From Antilocapra americana (Eukaryota; Chordata; Mammalia; Artiodactyla; Antilocapridae): 64,000 bases of DNA. The notes under the pieces are model-generated. The model was not told the DNA's origin. It made no database searches and saw only the letters and a list, made by a program, of their open reading frames with translations. How positions within the stretch are numbered: the stretch's first letter is position 1; every line of letters starts with the position of its first letter. Shown in pieces: positions 1 to 10,170 of this stretch. The stretch spans positions 18,231,119 through 18,295,118 of the forward strand of contig ML661885.1 in the NCBI GenBank assembly GCA_007570785.1, written 5' to 3'. The position numbers were made by a program, and so were the translations under genes.

Positions 1-1917
1 TAATATATTCTAAGTGGGCTTTTTAATCTCCAAATTATCAAAGAGTAATTATACCACGATTTCTTCTGTATGATCTGTTTATGCATATGCATACATGTAC
101 ATGTGATTTAGTATGAGATACTTTAGATCTTTTACATTTTATGGAAGCTCTGTACCATTTATACGTGTACTCCATGAGCTTAACTTGAGTTGGTTTGCCC
201 CATAACTCTTCTAGCCCAAAATAAAATCACAGTACTTTCAAAAAGAAAGGATCTAAGGTCTGAGTTCTAATCCTAGAATTGGTTGTACCTGTAACAAGTC
301 CAGGGTTCACAATATAACCTCTAGTACAGAGGTGCACATCCTCAAAAGTACATAGAAATTTTTTATAATCAAAAGCCTGCACCAATGTAAAGGCCCAAGT
401 TTTTAATAGGTTTGGAGTTTCCATTGTAACCTCACTCTGAAGTGGTTTTCCTTTCAGCGTAGGGTTAAAAAAGCTTTGACAAAGCACTGCAGGGAATACT
501 GGATTGCACTCACCTACATTGTACCTAGCTTGGGATGGATAAATACAGTCTCATTCTCTAATGTTCCCAACTGCCTCTAGGAACACTAAATTTTAAGAGA
601 GAAAAACATGAATCCTGTATTTCAAGAGAGGTAGAACTAAGCCATTGTTAACTCCCCTTAAAAAGGATATTCAGTGGCCAGTTCAGTTTGCCCCTGAGAC
701 ACCTAAAGCTGCATTAAGTACTTGTGAAAGTGAAAATCCACTGGGAACCCGATTCCAGTGTTTAAACCTCAGCATGAATAGCAGAGTTCCTAGCAGGGTG
801 CACTTTTACATGTCATTATAAGCAGATTCAAAACTTACTGTATGTGGTCGGGCTACCATATTTTTATTAACCTATAGCTAACCTTAGTCTTACATAAAAT
901 GAGCAATCTAAATATCAAACATTACATAATCTCTGAAAATTCGAAGAAAAAAGCTGATGAGCAGCTGAAAGTCAAGAGTCTGTATATTATGTGTCACTTA
1001 GACAATGTGTGAACAATAAAATGTAATCAGTTCAAGCATCTTTAATCTCTAAGTTCTTCCTACTAATGCAGCATAATATAAATTTCCTCAATTTTTAAAA
1101 ATATATTGATATTTGCTATTGACTGAATCATGTTTCTAATAAATACTTAGATAAGCGCTTTATGAATTCTGCTAACAAATGCTTGGTCGCATAAAATAGT
1201 TGGAAATTCATAAGTTACATGAAATTAGTGAACATATAGTTTTAAATCAATATCACATGTAGGCATATATTAATTGTTTCTTAGAGAGATCATGTCTAAA
1301 GGTAACCAGATTTCAAAGATTTATGTTACTTTGCCTGAAAAGTGGAAAAACTCAAGCCTTCTCCCTGTTATGCCTGTGCTTTAAGTTCTAAGCTTGTACA
1401 GTCTAACAACTATTTTGCTAGAAACTACTGATAAGTCTGCATTTCCTTCAATATTGCTTAGCAAATGCATTGTTATTCTGCTTTAAAGTCAATTTTAAAC
1501 ATAGCATCTTGATTGTTCTTTGACAATAATAGGTCAAATGTGGGATATTTTAGATTCTATTAAAATGTTTCAGTTCTAGCAAAGGGAACAGCAAAACAAC
1601 CATTACAGGATCTTTATTATATATGATAAAACCACAAATAAACTTTGCACCCTAACTTCCATTGTACCCAGATGTGACTGAAAGCTAAAGGGTGAGATTT
1701 TCTATTGATTTTCACATGTAAGCTAAGAGACGAAATTATCCCAACTCATTAAAGGTGCCTGTGTGGTGAATGATTTGGTGTATTTTATCTTCTGAAAATA
1801 AAATCAGCTGAATCTCAGACATACACTAAGGTTGTTAATAGCCAAAACAGCACAACTGGAAGTACACAATTCATGGACCCCAGTTTCTTGTTTTTCCTGT
1901 TCAGTCCATTTATTCTT
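1..1917. other. AT-rich sequence, nothing assignable
   Basis: No gene, lineage-specific SINE/LINE or structured repeat was recognised here. It is AT-rich, CpG-poor non-coding sequence with frequent stops in all frames; the longest open frame (minus strand, 227-487) has no recognisable motif. It may be intergenic or intronic. Confidence 0.6.
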
Positions 1918-2122
1918 GCTGTTGTTTAGTCACTAAGTCATGTATAACTCTTTGTGACCCCATGGACTGTAGCCCACCAGGCTCCTCTGTCCATGGGATT
2001 CATCAGGCAAGAATATTGGAGTGGGTTGCTATGTCCTCCTCCAGGGAATCTTTCTGACTCAGGGATTGAACCTAGATTGCCAGCTTGCAGGTAGATTCTT
2101 TACTGACTGAGCCACCAAGGAA
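1918..2122 (-). mobile_element. Bov-tA/Bov-A SINE, minus strand
   Basis: Read on the plus strand it gives the family's reverse complement: the actctttgtgaccccatgga block, then ggctcctctgtccatgggat, caggcaagaatattggagtg, and at the right the reversed tRNA-like head ending gagccaccaagga. It is close to full length (about 205 bp) and moderately diverged. No protein is encoded; the family depends on BovB-type reverse transcriptase. Confidence 0.92.
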
Positions 2123-2984
2123 TGAAATCATTCCAAGGACTGCACAAGAGCCCTTGTTTTGAAACACCAAGGACTGTGGTTTGGGATTTGGAAAAAGAAC
2201 AGAACCTTATCAGCCCTTGGATTGACTTTAGAATCCTATCATAATTAAACATGTGCTATAAACTTCCCATTGGGAATTTTTTAATGACTCAGGTTTGACT
2301 TAAATATGGAAGAATATTTTGTTGCTCTTCTTCCCAAAACCCCTTAAACAGGCTACAAATGTGCATGAAAGTAAAGCAGTCTTTATCAATAGATTATTCC
2401 ATGTTAGTGCATTTAACGAACTCTGCTTCTTTCTAGAAAAGGATTTGAATCAGTACTTACAGAGCAGCAATTTTTAATCATTTGGATGAGGGGCAGTGGG
2501 TAATAGACTCCACTGAAAATCTGATAAAATACACATTGACATTCACACACTAGAATTTTTAAAAGTTCATCTTTTAAAAACTTTTAAAAGATGTTCAACT
2601 TTTAAAAGTTCATTATCATCTGAAACTCATCCATCAACTACTTGTTAGTGACAAGAAGTATGTTTGAAATCTGCTTCCAGTGTTAAACAAACAAATAAAT
2701 AAGAATACATGATTTACATATATTTATAGAATTAATCAAGGGAATATTGTATGTAAGATGCTTCCAGAGAATTTGACATATAGGGCTCAATTAAGAATAA
2801 CTTATTGATATGTTATTATCATTAACAGACTATTTTCCTTTAAGGATAGAAGAAAATTATTCTCAATCAAATATAGAAAGTTTGTTCAAACAGCTGAAAA
2901 ACAAAGACATATACATATATATATGCCAGCAGTAATATAGTGTTACTTCCTTAACCAAATACACATAATTAGAAACAAGTGAAT
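2123..2984. other. AT-rich unassigned sequence
   Basis: No gene or familiar repeat was recognised apart from the short perfect inverted repeat at 2568-2593. The remainder is AT-rich and non-coding. Confidence 0.55.
2568..2593. repeat. 12-bp perfect inverted repeat
   Basis: Arms catcttttaaaa (2568-2579) and ttttaaaagatg (2582-2593) are exact reverse complements separated by 2 nt. The palindromic decamer cttttaaaag also occurs at 2581-2590 and again about ten bases further on, giving a small cluster of self-complementary AT words. It could form a hairpin; no function is implied. Confidence 0.85.
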
Positions 2985-3760
2985 GGGACTTGCCTAGTGG
3001 TCCAGTGGTTAAGAATCTGCCTGCTAATGCAGGGGTCATGGGTTCGAACTTAGCCCAAAAGAGTGTCACATGGTGTGAAGCAACTAAGACCGTGCACCAC
3101 AAGTACTGAGTGAAGCCTGAATGCTTTAGAGCCTGTGCATTCCAACAAGAGAAGCCACCATGAAGAGAAGCACACACACTGCAAGGAGAAGTAGACCCCA
3201 CTTGCCACAACTAGATAAAGCCTGTTGGGGGAAGCACACTGATTGAAATCACCCACCTGGCCAGGCACCATGGTAACCGTTTGCATGAGTTGTTTTATGA
3301 CAGGAGATCCTGATAAGGAATACGGAACTAGTAAGCCACCACCAACCAGAAGAGTTTGGGAAAGGTCTGAAGGAGACACCGCATGTTGGTCCACTTCCCA
3401 GAATCCCTCTTGCTAGCATCCATCTTGGCTGAGCTATGCCTGCGCCACCAGGAAAGACTCTGAATTAGAATGACTGGCCAAAGACCACCCAGAAACTAAT
3501 CCCATCACCATAAAACCCGAGACTGTGAGCCACGTGGGAGAGCAGTTCTCCTCGGTCCCCTTACCCTACTGCTCTCCACCCGGGCGCCCTTCCCAATAAA
3601 ATCTCTTGCTTTGTCAGCACATGTGTCTCCTCGGGCAATTTATTTCCGAGTGTTAGACAAGAGCCCAGCTTCGGGCCCTGGAAGGGGTCCTCCTTCCTGC
3701 AACAGCCTGCCAGTAGCAAGAAAGACCCAGAGCAAAGATAAATAAACAAACAAAAATTTG
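2985..3760 (+). mobile_element. CHR-type tRNA-derived SINE, split by an LTR
   Basis: The head reads gggacttgcctagtggtcca, followed by the typical ggttaagaatctgcctgc tRNA-like B-box region and the body with accacaagtactgag and agagaagccaccatg blocks. The element breaks at actagataaagcc (about 3222) and resumes after the LTR with gcctgccagtagcaag and agacccagag, ending in an A-rich tail near 3755. This older cetartiodactyl family existed before the LTR arrived. No convincing outer target duplication was found. Confidence 0.88.
3223..3703 (+). mobile_element. Solo endogenous-retrovirus LTR (class I-like), inside a SINE
   Basis: About 480 bp starting TGTTGGGGG and ending CCTTCCTGCA(ACA), with no internal retroviral sequence, so it is a solo LTR left by recombination between two LTRs. 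A weak TATA-like cataaaac lies near 3509 and a polyadenylation signal AATAAA at 3595-3600, with a GC-rich R/U5-like end; both support plus orientation. The flanks are the two halves of one SINE. The duplicated target is about 6 bp with one mismatch (aaagcc left; acagcc right if the LTR ends TGCA) or 4 bp agcc. Class I (gammaretrovirus-like) is inferred from overall appearance only. Confidence 0.82.
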
Positions 3761-3859
3761 TTTTAAAATGAATAATAATAATAATGTTCATTGAATTCTT
3801 ATGGTATGCCAGACTTCATCCTCACAGCAAGCTTATGTCGACTTAAAAAAATTGCACAG

Positions 3860-4075
3860 GGACTTCCCTGTTGGTCCAGTGGTTAGGAATCTGCCTTGAA
3901 ATGCAGGGGATGCAGGTTCAATTTTGGGTCAGGGACCAGAGATCCTGCATGCCCGTAAGGCAACTCAGCCTGTGTGCCACAGCTAGAGAGAAGCCCATGT
4001 GATGCAATGTAGATGCCATGTGATACAACGAGGACCTGGCGCAGCCAAATGCAAAGATAAATACAATATTTTTTT
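3860..4075 (+). mobile_element. CHR-type SINE with exact 13-bp target duplication
   Basis: It starts ggacttccctgttggtccag and carries the tRNA-like head, a body with gtgccacagctagagagaag, and an A/T-rich tail. It is flanked by the exact direct repeat aaaaattgcacag at 3847-3859 and 4076-4088, which fixes both ends and shows ordinary target-primed insertion at an A-rich site. Confidence 0.93.
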
Positions 4076-4088
4076 AAAAATTGCACAG

Positions 4089-4651
4089 TGTGAGAGTTGT
4101 GAGCTAAGTTTTCTTTGGGGCAACCTGAGGACTGCAGCCTGGGAGACAACATCTCAGATAGCTCTGAGAAGCTTCTCCAAAGAGGCCATGGGGAAAAGGT
4201 CAGTGTATATGTGATTTTGGTGGAGGAGGAGAATATACAATCAAGCATTTATTTTTCTGGAAGATTTCTACTGGTATTATGAAGCTTTGCCAGTCATTAG
4301 GAACAGCCGTCCCCATGAACGGATTTTATTGCTTTACTGTTATGGCAAGATACAAGAATTGGGCTCATAAAATTGGCTCCTGAAAATATCTAACCATCTG
4401 AAGACCTGTCTTGTCAGTTTTTGCCTGAGCACAGAATGTCTTATCTCTGCTCTCCATGCTGAACTCCTTTCAAGGGATATTGAAGGTCAGCAGCTATAGC
4501 AGTACATGATTTAATCCTTGTAGAGGTAGATCACAAATGTCAATTTTCAGTTGATACTTATGAGGAATATAATACAAATATCTCCATTATACTGGTAAGT
4601 GAATTAAATCATAATTTATTCCCATTATTTATTTATTGTTTATCAGGGTCT
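4089..4651. other. Unassigned non-coding sequence
   Basis: No gene was seen. The part at about 4270-4560 has the look of an old decayed repeat, possibly an LTR remnant, but I could not assign a family. Confidence 0.4.
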
Positions 4652-4662
4652 ACTGATAATAT

Positions 4663-4740
4663 TATTTTAGACTTTTTATACAGTTCATGAGGTTCTCATG
4701 GCAAGTATACTGGGGTGGTTTACCATTCCCTCCTCCAGTG
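4663..4740 (-). mobile_element. Inverted BovB 5'-region segment
   Basis: The stretch gttcatgaggttctcatggc to ccctcctccagtg is the reverse complement of the BovB 5' segment seen in sense at about 44607-44674 (tggaagagggaatggcaaac to cccatgaacagtg). It abuts plus-strand ORF2 sequence at about 4740/4741. Reading leftwards it appears to run to the family's aaaaggcaaaat site. Confidence 0.8.
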
Positions 4741-4805
4741 AAAGAGCTGGCTTAAGACTAAATATTAAAAAAAAAGTAAGATCATGGCAATGATCCCATT
4801 ACCGC

Positions 4806-5429
4806 ATGGCAAATAGAAGGGGAAAAGGTGGCAGCAGTGACAGATTTCCTCTCTGGGGCTCCAAAATCACTGCGGATGGTGACTGCAGCTATGAAATCAG
4901 AAGAGGATTGCTTCTTGGCAGGAAAGCGATGACAAACCTAGACAGTGTGTTGAAAAGCAGAAACATTACTCTGCCGACAAAGGTCCATATAGTCAAGGCT
5001 ATAGTTTTCCCAGTGGTCACATACAGTTGTGAGAGCTGGACCATAAAGAAAGTGGAACGCCAAAGAATTGATGTCTTTGAACTGTGAGGCTGGAGAAGAC
5101 TTCTGAAATTCCCTTGGACAGCAAGATCAAACTAGTCAATCTTAAGAGAAATCAACCCTGAATACTCATTGAAAGGACTGATCCTGAAGCTGAAACTCCA
5201 GTATTTTGGTCATCTGATGCCAACAGATGACTCATTGGAAAAGTCCCTGATGCTTGGAAAGATTGAGGGCAGAAGGAGAAGAGGGGGTCAGAGGATGAGA
5301 TGGCTGGATGGCATCACTAATGCAATGAACATGAACTTGGGCAGACTCTGGGAGATGGTGAGGGACAGGGAAACCTGGCATGCTGCAGTCTATAGAATTG
5401 CAAAGAGTCAGACACGACTGGGTGACTGA
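4806..5429 (+). pseudogene. BovB ORF2 C-terminal remnant
   Basis: Two open pieces (4806-5087 and 5169-5429) translate to recognisable BovB post-RT sequence: GSKITADGDCSYEIRRGLLL, SCESWTIKK, KLQYFGHLM, and near the end GRLWEMVRDRETWHAAVY. A TGA at 5085-5087 and an altered frame separate them. The endonuclease and reverse-transcriptase domains are absent, so there is no activity. Confidence 0.85.
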
Positions 5430-5461
5430 ACACCAACAACTGATAATATGCTAGAGACCTA

Positions 5462-5482
5462 TTTATATATATATATATATAT
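5462..5482. repeat. (TA)n microsatellite
   Basis: About ten TA units directly downstream of the BovB target duplication. Likely length-polymorphic. Confidence 0.9.
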
Positions 5483-5629
5483 TTACTAATCCAAAATTTC
5501 CTTTCCAATTATCCTACCAGCGCTCTTAAAATTTCATCATATTTAACTATAAGGACTCAAATTTTGGTGTGATCTTCAATTCTGGTCTCCGTACACCACA
5601 TATGAGGCGACAGATGTAAAAAGTGTCTT

Positions 5630-5845
5630 AAGAGCCAGGACTTTGGCATCAGACTGACCCTAGTTTGAGCCTCCTCTCTGTGGCTCATAACCTCTGGGAA
5701 AGTAGGTAGGTTGTTTAATTCCTCAGAGATTCCCATTTTCACTTCTTAAATAGACACAAGTACACCCTTTGTTACAGAGTTTAAATTAAGATTAAAAGCT
5801 GATAAAGCATGTAGCCTGGAGCACAGTAGATGCTCAATAAAATAT
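5630..5845 (+). mobile_element. Old MIR-like SINE
   Basis: Order of words resembles a MIR: a core-like gactttggcatcagactgac, then ctctgtggctcataacctct, a splice-tail-like middle, and gagcacagtagatgctcaat at the end. It is heavily diverged and predates ruminants. Confidence 0.6.
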
Positions 5846-6930
5846 AACTTTCCTACTATTAATTCATTCTTCATAATCTCTTAAAGCTGCTCCTTTCTCT
5901 TTCTAGCCATTGCTACCCCTAGTTTCATCCTAAAGGATTATTGCATTATTCTAATCCAGGAAGAAGTTAGATTATTTTGTACCTGAAGCTTTGAGGCCTG
6001 TGATAACCTTTTCACTAACTGGATCTCCTGGGGCAGCTTTACTTTAACAGACTAGGATTCCTCCAGCGCCAAGAGCATGCTTGCCAATAGACTGCTTTGT
6101 TTTGCAGCCTGTGGGTTTTCCTCTGCTGCAGTCACCAGATCACTCACCTACTTAGCAAGAATGCTCTGAGTGTGATTCCCTTCAGCTGGAGAGAGCTGGG
6201 TGATTGGGGGTGGTGTGGAGGAAGAAAGGGCTTTCAAACAGCCCAGTACCCTCAAGGCCCCTCCTTTTGTTCTTGCTCCCTAGGAAATAGCCATTCTAGA
6301 TAACACCTAAAAGCTTGCATACCTGCCTTGGAGCTATCCCTTTGATTGTAAGGATGTCAGGTTCCCTGCTCTACTGAAACTGGGCTACAGTTTCATTCAC
6401 ATTTCTGGACCTCCCTATTGCCATGAATTAAACTATTCAGGAAGCCATTTATTTATGAATTCTTTCACTCAGTTAGTGAGCATCTTCCCAGGGGTCAAGG
6501 ACAGGGTCTGAGGGCTCATTAAGTGAGTGGACAGACAGGCATCTAAACCATTAAGGTAACACAGTGGTACAGTGCCAGAGAACAAAGTGTAGGAGTAATA
6601 ATGAGGAAGAAACAATAAACTGGAGGGTGAGGGAGTGGGGAGTTTCTGAAATCTTTCCTAAGGAGTTGGGAACTTCTGAGCTGAGTGTTCAAGATAAACC
6701 CAGAGGTTACTATGCTCTCTGAACCCTGAAAAGGCTCCTGACATCCTCCCCTACTGCCAGCTAGCCTGAAACTTACTAAAATGTTAGTGTCTACTCAGTA
6801 AGCAAGTGAATGAATAAATTAATTTCAATTTAATTGGGAGGGGAGCAAGTTAGGTTATTTTTATTATTATTATTACACCGAGTAATCAAAATGGTAATTT
6901 ATATTTAGGGTAGATCACAGACATAATGAG
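5846..6930. other. Unassigned sequence with a possible L2-type remnant
   Basis: No gene was seen. At about 6470-6720 words such as gagcatcttcccagg, aacacagtggtacagtgcca and ggagggtgagggagtgggga suggest a decayed mammalian LINE2-like fragment, at low confidence. A short TTA-type run lies near 6860. Confidence 0.4.
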
Positions 6931-7164
6931 GGCCTCCCAGGTGGCACAGAGGTAAAGAATCAACCTGCCAGTGCTGGAGACACAGAGACACAGGTTTGAT
7001 CCCTGGGTCTGGAAGATCCCCTGGAAAAGGGAATTACAACCTACTCCAGTATTCTTGGCATGGAAAATTCCATGGACAGAGAAGCCTGGTGGGCTGTAGC
7101 CCATGTGGTTGCAAAGAATTGGATACATCTGAGCAACTGAATACACACACACACATACACATAG
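6931..7164 (+). mobile_element. Bov-tA SINE with (CA)n tail
   Basis: Head gcctcccaggtggcacagag, a tRNA-like region, then gatcccctggaaaaggg and gcatggaaaattccatggac, ending in a CA-rich tail (7141-7160). The 8-bp direct repeat ataatgag flanks it (6923-6930 and 7165-7172). A duplication of part of the B-box region (gagacacagagacacaggtt) is visible. Confidence 0.93.
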
Positions 7165-7468
7165 ATAATGAGATACCTGAACCCTCTCTCTCTGAATTGT
7201 CTGTGGCAGACACCATTTCAGTGGCTCCCGTGGAGATAATGTTAGTGAGACTATTTTTCCTAAGGCACACAAACACTGGACTCAGTGTTCTGCCTATGTA
7301 AGTATTAATCACTCCACTTTAAATGTTTAAAAGTTGCAGTTCGATAGCATGCTTGAGTGAGGCTTCCCTAGAGCCTCAGATGGTAAAGAAATTGCCTGCA
7401 ATGCAGCAGACATGGGTTCAACCCTTGGGTCAGGAAGGCCCTCTGGAGAAGGAAATGGCAACTCACTC

Positions 7469-8041
7469 TGAAGAAGGAATTCATAGGGCCCGATCTCCAT
7501 TTCAGGCCTGTTCATGCTGATCATGCTCGGGCACCTCTCTAAAGGACTCTGAACTCTGTGCTTAGCGCCTGTGGAAATTACAATGGAGGGATTAGACCCC
7601 TTGGACAGTGGAATCTTGAAGATTAGATCCAGGATACTCAACACCTAAGAGAACATGCACTAATCACCCCTGGCTCAGGGCATAAACCCTGGCTCCTGAC
7701 AGGTCATAAACTTTCTGATAGTAACCTTGGGCTTATTGACTATTAACCATTTGGAATGTAACCTCGGGCTTATTGATTATTGACTGTTCTAACACATGAT
7801 ACTTGAATGATGGCATTATTGTGATTGTATTTACCTTTCCTTTGTTGATATAAGTTTCGGGTGATTTGGGGTGGTGGGTTTAGTCACGTACACATGGGTA
7901 TAAAAGATCCTCACAAATGCTGGTCGGGGTCCTTGGCTAAGAGGAGACTCTGTCTTGGGCCCGCCGGTGTAATAAACTGCACTTCTCTGTCTGCGTTGTC
8001 CTGCTGAGTGAGTTTGCTTCCCAGAGCGCGTGGCTACAACA
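7469..8041 (+). mobile_element. Solo endogenous-retrovirus LTR, inside a SINE
   Basis: 573 bp beginning TGAAGAAGGAATTC and ending GGCTACAACA. It has a good TATA box (tataaaag, 7899-7906) and, 65 bp on, AATAAA at 7971-7976 followed by a GC-richer U5-like end. The U3 part holds an imperfect direct repeat (7721-7743 and 7758-7781). The flanks are ctcactc and ttcactc, a 7-bp target duplication with one mismatch, or 6 bp if one extra T belongs to the LTR edge. There is no internal gag/pol/env, so it is a solo LTR. The ERV class was not determined. Confidence 0.87.
7899..7976 (+). promoter_or_regulatory. LTR promoter TATA box and polyadenylation signal
   Basis: tataaaag at 7899-7906 and AATAAA at 7971-7976 are in the spacing expected for an LTR with a short R region. 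The start of transcription would fall near 7925-7935. Both motifs look intact; whether the LTR is transcribed cannot be seen from sequence. Confidence 0.7.
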
Positions 8042-8150
8042 TTCACTCCAGTATTCCTGCCTGGGGAATCCCATGGAAAGAGGAGCCTAGGGGTCTATAG
8101 TCCATGGCGTCACAATGAGTCAGACACACATGAGCAACTAACACACACAC

Positions 8151-9546
8151 AGCACCCTCGAGTCACAGTAACTTCCACAGCAAGGATGGATTAGAAGATG
8201 GGCCAAACTTCTGTTTCTCATGCACACAGGAAGGAATTTCCCCACTTGGCCCTTCTGCCTGTCAGAGACGGGACATGCCCTTCCCCGCCACAGATCTAGA
8301 AGAGCTGAAGCCATACAATTTCCATAAATGTGTATAATCTCAAGCAGAAAATGGGTAAATCACCTATCTAAGTTAAAAGCGAAGAAACAAGGCTATGGTT
8401 CAGCAGGATGTTTAGATCTGTCCCCCTCCATGAAATAAAATTGAGGCTATTATAGATTGCCTTTAACAAAGCTTTATCTTTCATTAGCCAATAAGTAATA
8501 CACTGAAATTAGTTTCAACTTGACACCGCAGACAGGATGTCTCTGCAAGATCCATACATGGAAAATGGTGAACTGGAGTTCCCTCCGTAAAGGCGGCCGA
8601 CCAACTATGTTCGCACACGGTTCCGTCAAAGGAGGGGGTCTCCCTACTGACCTAGAGACCCGAACAGCCAGAGAGTGATTCTTTCTAACTCAAAGAGAAG
8701 AAGAAGCCACAGATGATTAAGAAATAGAGCAGGTAGGATGGTGAAGTGCTTAATCAGTAGCCTAGCAATCAATAAACACCAACAGGTCAAATCAGTTAAA
8801 TTGAATTAGATTGACCTTATATCTTTGGAGAAAAGCCTAAGGACAGAGAGAAAGAGAACAGGTTAGGGTTGACTGGCCTTGTAGCAACAAAGGAAGTCCA
8901 GGAGTGGAGGAATTTTAGGTTATAACCTATCTATCGAAGCCTAGTTAGAGATACGTGTATCCTCAATGTGAAGGAGCTTCAAATGGGGGGAAAGCAGTAT
9001 TGTCTACACAATATAGTATCTGCTTACATAGGGATTTTCCTGAGCATTTCTGTAAATATTCAAACCTCTTCTACTTTCCAGTTCCAATCCAAATTCATTC
9101 TTTCTTTTCTCAAGCTTTCTTACTTCCCATTCTCTATTTAGGGTAATGAAATAAAATTCCTCATTACCCTACTGAAACTACATGGCTAAATTCTAACTGC
9201 CTGATTTCCTAACTGTAAAGAATAAGAATCTTGATCGACACAAGATATATCTGTGATATACAAAAAATATCACAATTTAAATGTCATATATAAAACCTGT
9301 GCACAACTTTTAAAGATATGATAACTAAATATTATCTACTAAACCAAAAGTTTGTAAAACCCAGGAAGAATTGGCAGAATGTATTAAATATAAGGTAGCA
9401 ATGTGTAAAGCAGACAATGCATAGCAACTATGTATGTGCTAAATATAGAAAGGCAAGGAAGCACCATGAGATACTGAATTTTCTGAGGCACCTGAGACTA
9501 AATATGCCAAAGGCACTACAATCTAGAGGATACACAAGTATAAGTG
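8151..9546. other. Unassigned sequence with a CpG-dense patch
   Basis: No repeat or gene was identified. Positions about 8524-8672 carry eight or nine CpG dinucleotides in under 150 bp, unlike the surrounding AT-rich, CpG-depleted DNA; a short frame starting atgtctctgcaagatcca (8537) closes after 17 codons. This patch could be a recent insertion or a retrocopy fragment; its identity is unknown. Confidence 0.4.
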
Positions 9547-9719
9547 TGTGCACGCTCAGTCGCTAAGTTGTGTCTGACTGTGACCCCACAGACTGTATCC
9601 CACCAGATTCCTATGTCTATGGGATTTCCCAAGCAAAAAATACTAAAATGGGTTGTCATTTCCTTCTCCATAATACTAATAGTTAATCCCTAATAATTAA
9701 GATTTAACTGAGCCACCCA
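9547..9719 (-). mobile_element. Bov-tA/Bov-A SINE, diverged with internal replacement
   Basis: Starts with gctcagtcgctaagttgtgt and ends with the reversed head gagccaccca. Between about 9671 and 9705 the usual ggatcttcc...ctgcattgcagg part is missing and replaced by AT-rich filler, so the copy is internally deleted. Confidence 0.85.
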
Positions 9720-10110
9720 ATGATGAAACCCTTCTGGGCCCATGTTACTCTGGACCAAGAAACATGTACAATTTATGGATGCTCACCAAACTAATTGGTG
9801 ATGTATAATACCTGGCCATACAGGCTTGTCCTTCAATCTCTGATAGAGGAAGTGTTTGTGATTGGCCCAGGACATCCTCTGTCTGCAAGTCATCTTAATA
9901 GAACCTCAACTCTGGTCTTTTCAGCCACACCATCAGCAAGGAAGTCTGATGTGGCAGAAAAAGAAAAATAGGGCATATAAACTCCGAGTTTACTCAAATT
10001 CATATTTTGTGGTCTTCAACCTTACTTGCTCCTTTTTCTACGTGCGTTAATTTACTTATCACTTTCCCAAAATGCTTCTTGCCATGTGGTTTAAACTTAA
10101 CTTAATAATC
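9720..10110. other. Unassigned non-coding sequence
   Basis: Nothing recognisable was found; no coding signal and no familiar repeat. Confidence 0.5.
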
Positions 10111-10170
10111 TACTGGGGTTACAATCCATAGGGTCTCAAAGAGTTGGATATGACTTAGCACACACACACT
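10111..10170 (+). mobile_element. Bov-A SINE 3' fragment
   Basis: Only the 3' end remains: acaatccatagggtctcaaa, gagttggatatgacttagca and a short CA tail. The remaining 5' part of the element is absent. Confidence 0.8.

Larger units (their letters stand above)
4663..5438 (+). mobile_element. BovB (RTE) LINE copy, 5'-inverted and truncated
   Basis: From about 4741 to 5438 it is plus-strand BovB 3' sequence: the C-terminal part of ORF2 (agatcatggc, ccaaaatcactgc, cagtattttggtcatctgat blocks) and the 3' end with gcaaagagtcagacacgac. The first about 78 bp are BovB 5'-region sequence in the opposite orientation. The whole composite is bounded by a perfect 11-bp direct repeat actgataatat (4652-4662 and 5439-5449), so it is one insertion event rather than two elements. 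This structure is the one expected from twin priming. No catalytic reverse-transcriptase motif is retained. Confidence 0.88.
7361..8150 (+). mobile_element. Bov-tA SINE split by a solo LTR
   Basis: The left half (7361-7468) runs from ggcttccctagagcctcaga to ggaaatggcaactcactc; the right half (8042-8150) resumes ttcactccagtattcctgcc and continues to the acacacacac tail. Without the LTR the halves join in register, so this is one SINE interrupted later. Confidence 0.93.

Noticed and set aside
3000..3060. tRNA gene from intact-looking A/B-box region
   Set aside because: It is the tRNA-derived head of a CHR SINE. All tRNA-like boxes found in this window sit in SINE heads and lack cloverleaf arms.
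6996..7301. 101-codon plus frame and two overlapping minus frames
   Set aside because: These run through a Bov-tA SINE; translated SINEs give the familiar CSPWGCKELD-type strings in all such copies and do not encode protein.
3223..8041. The two LTRs as the ends of one provirus
   Set aside because: Their sequences differ in length and content, each is flanked by its own interrupted SINE and its own target duplication, and the DNA between holds SINEs and BovB rather than retroviral genes.
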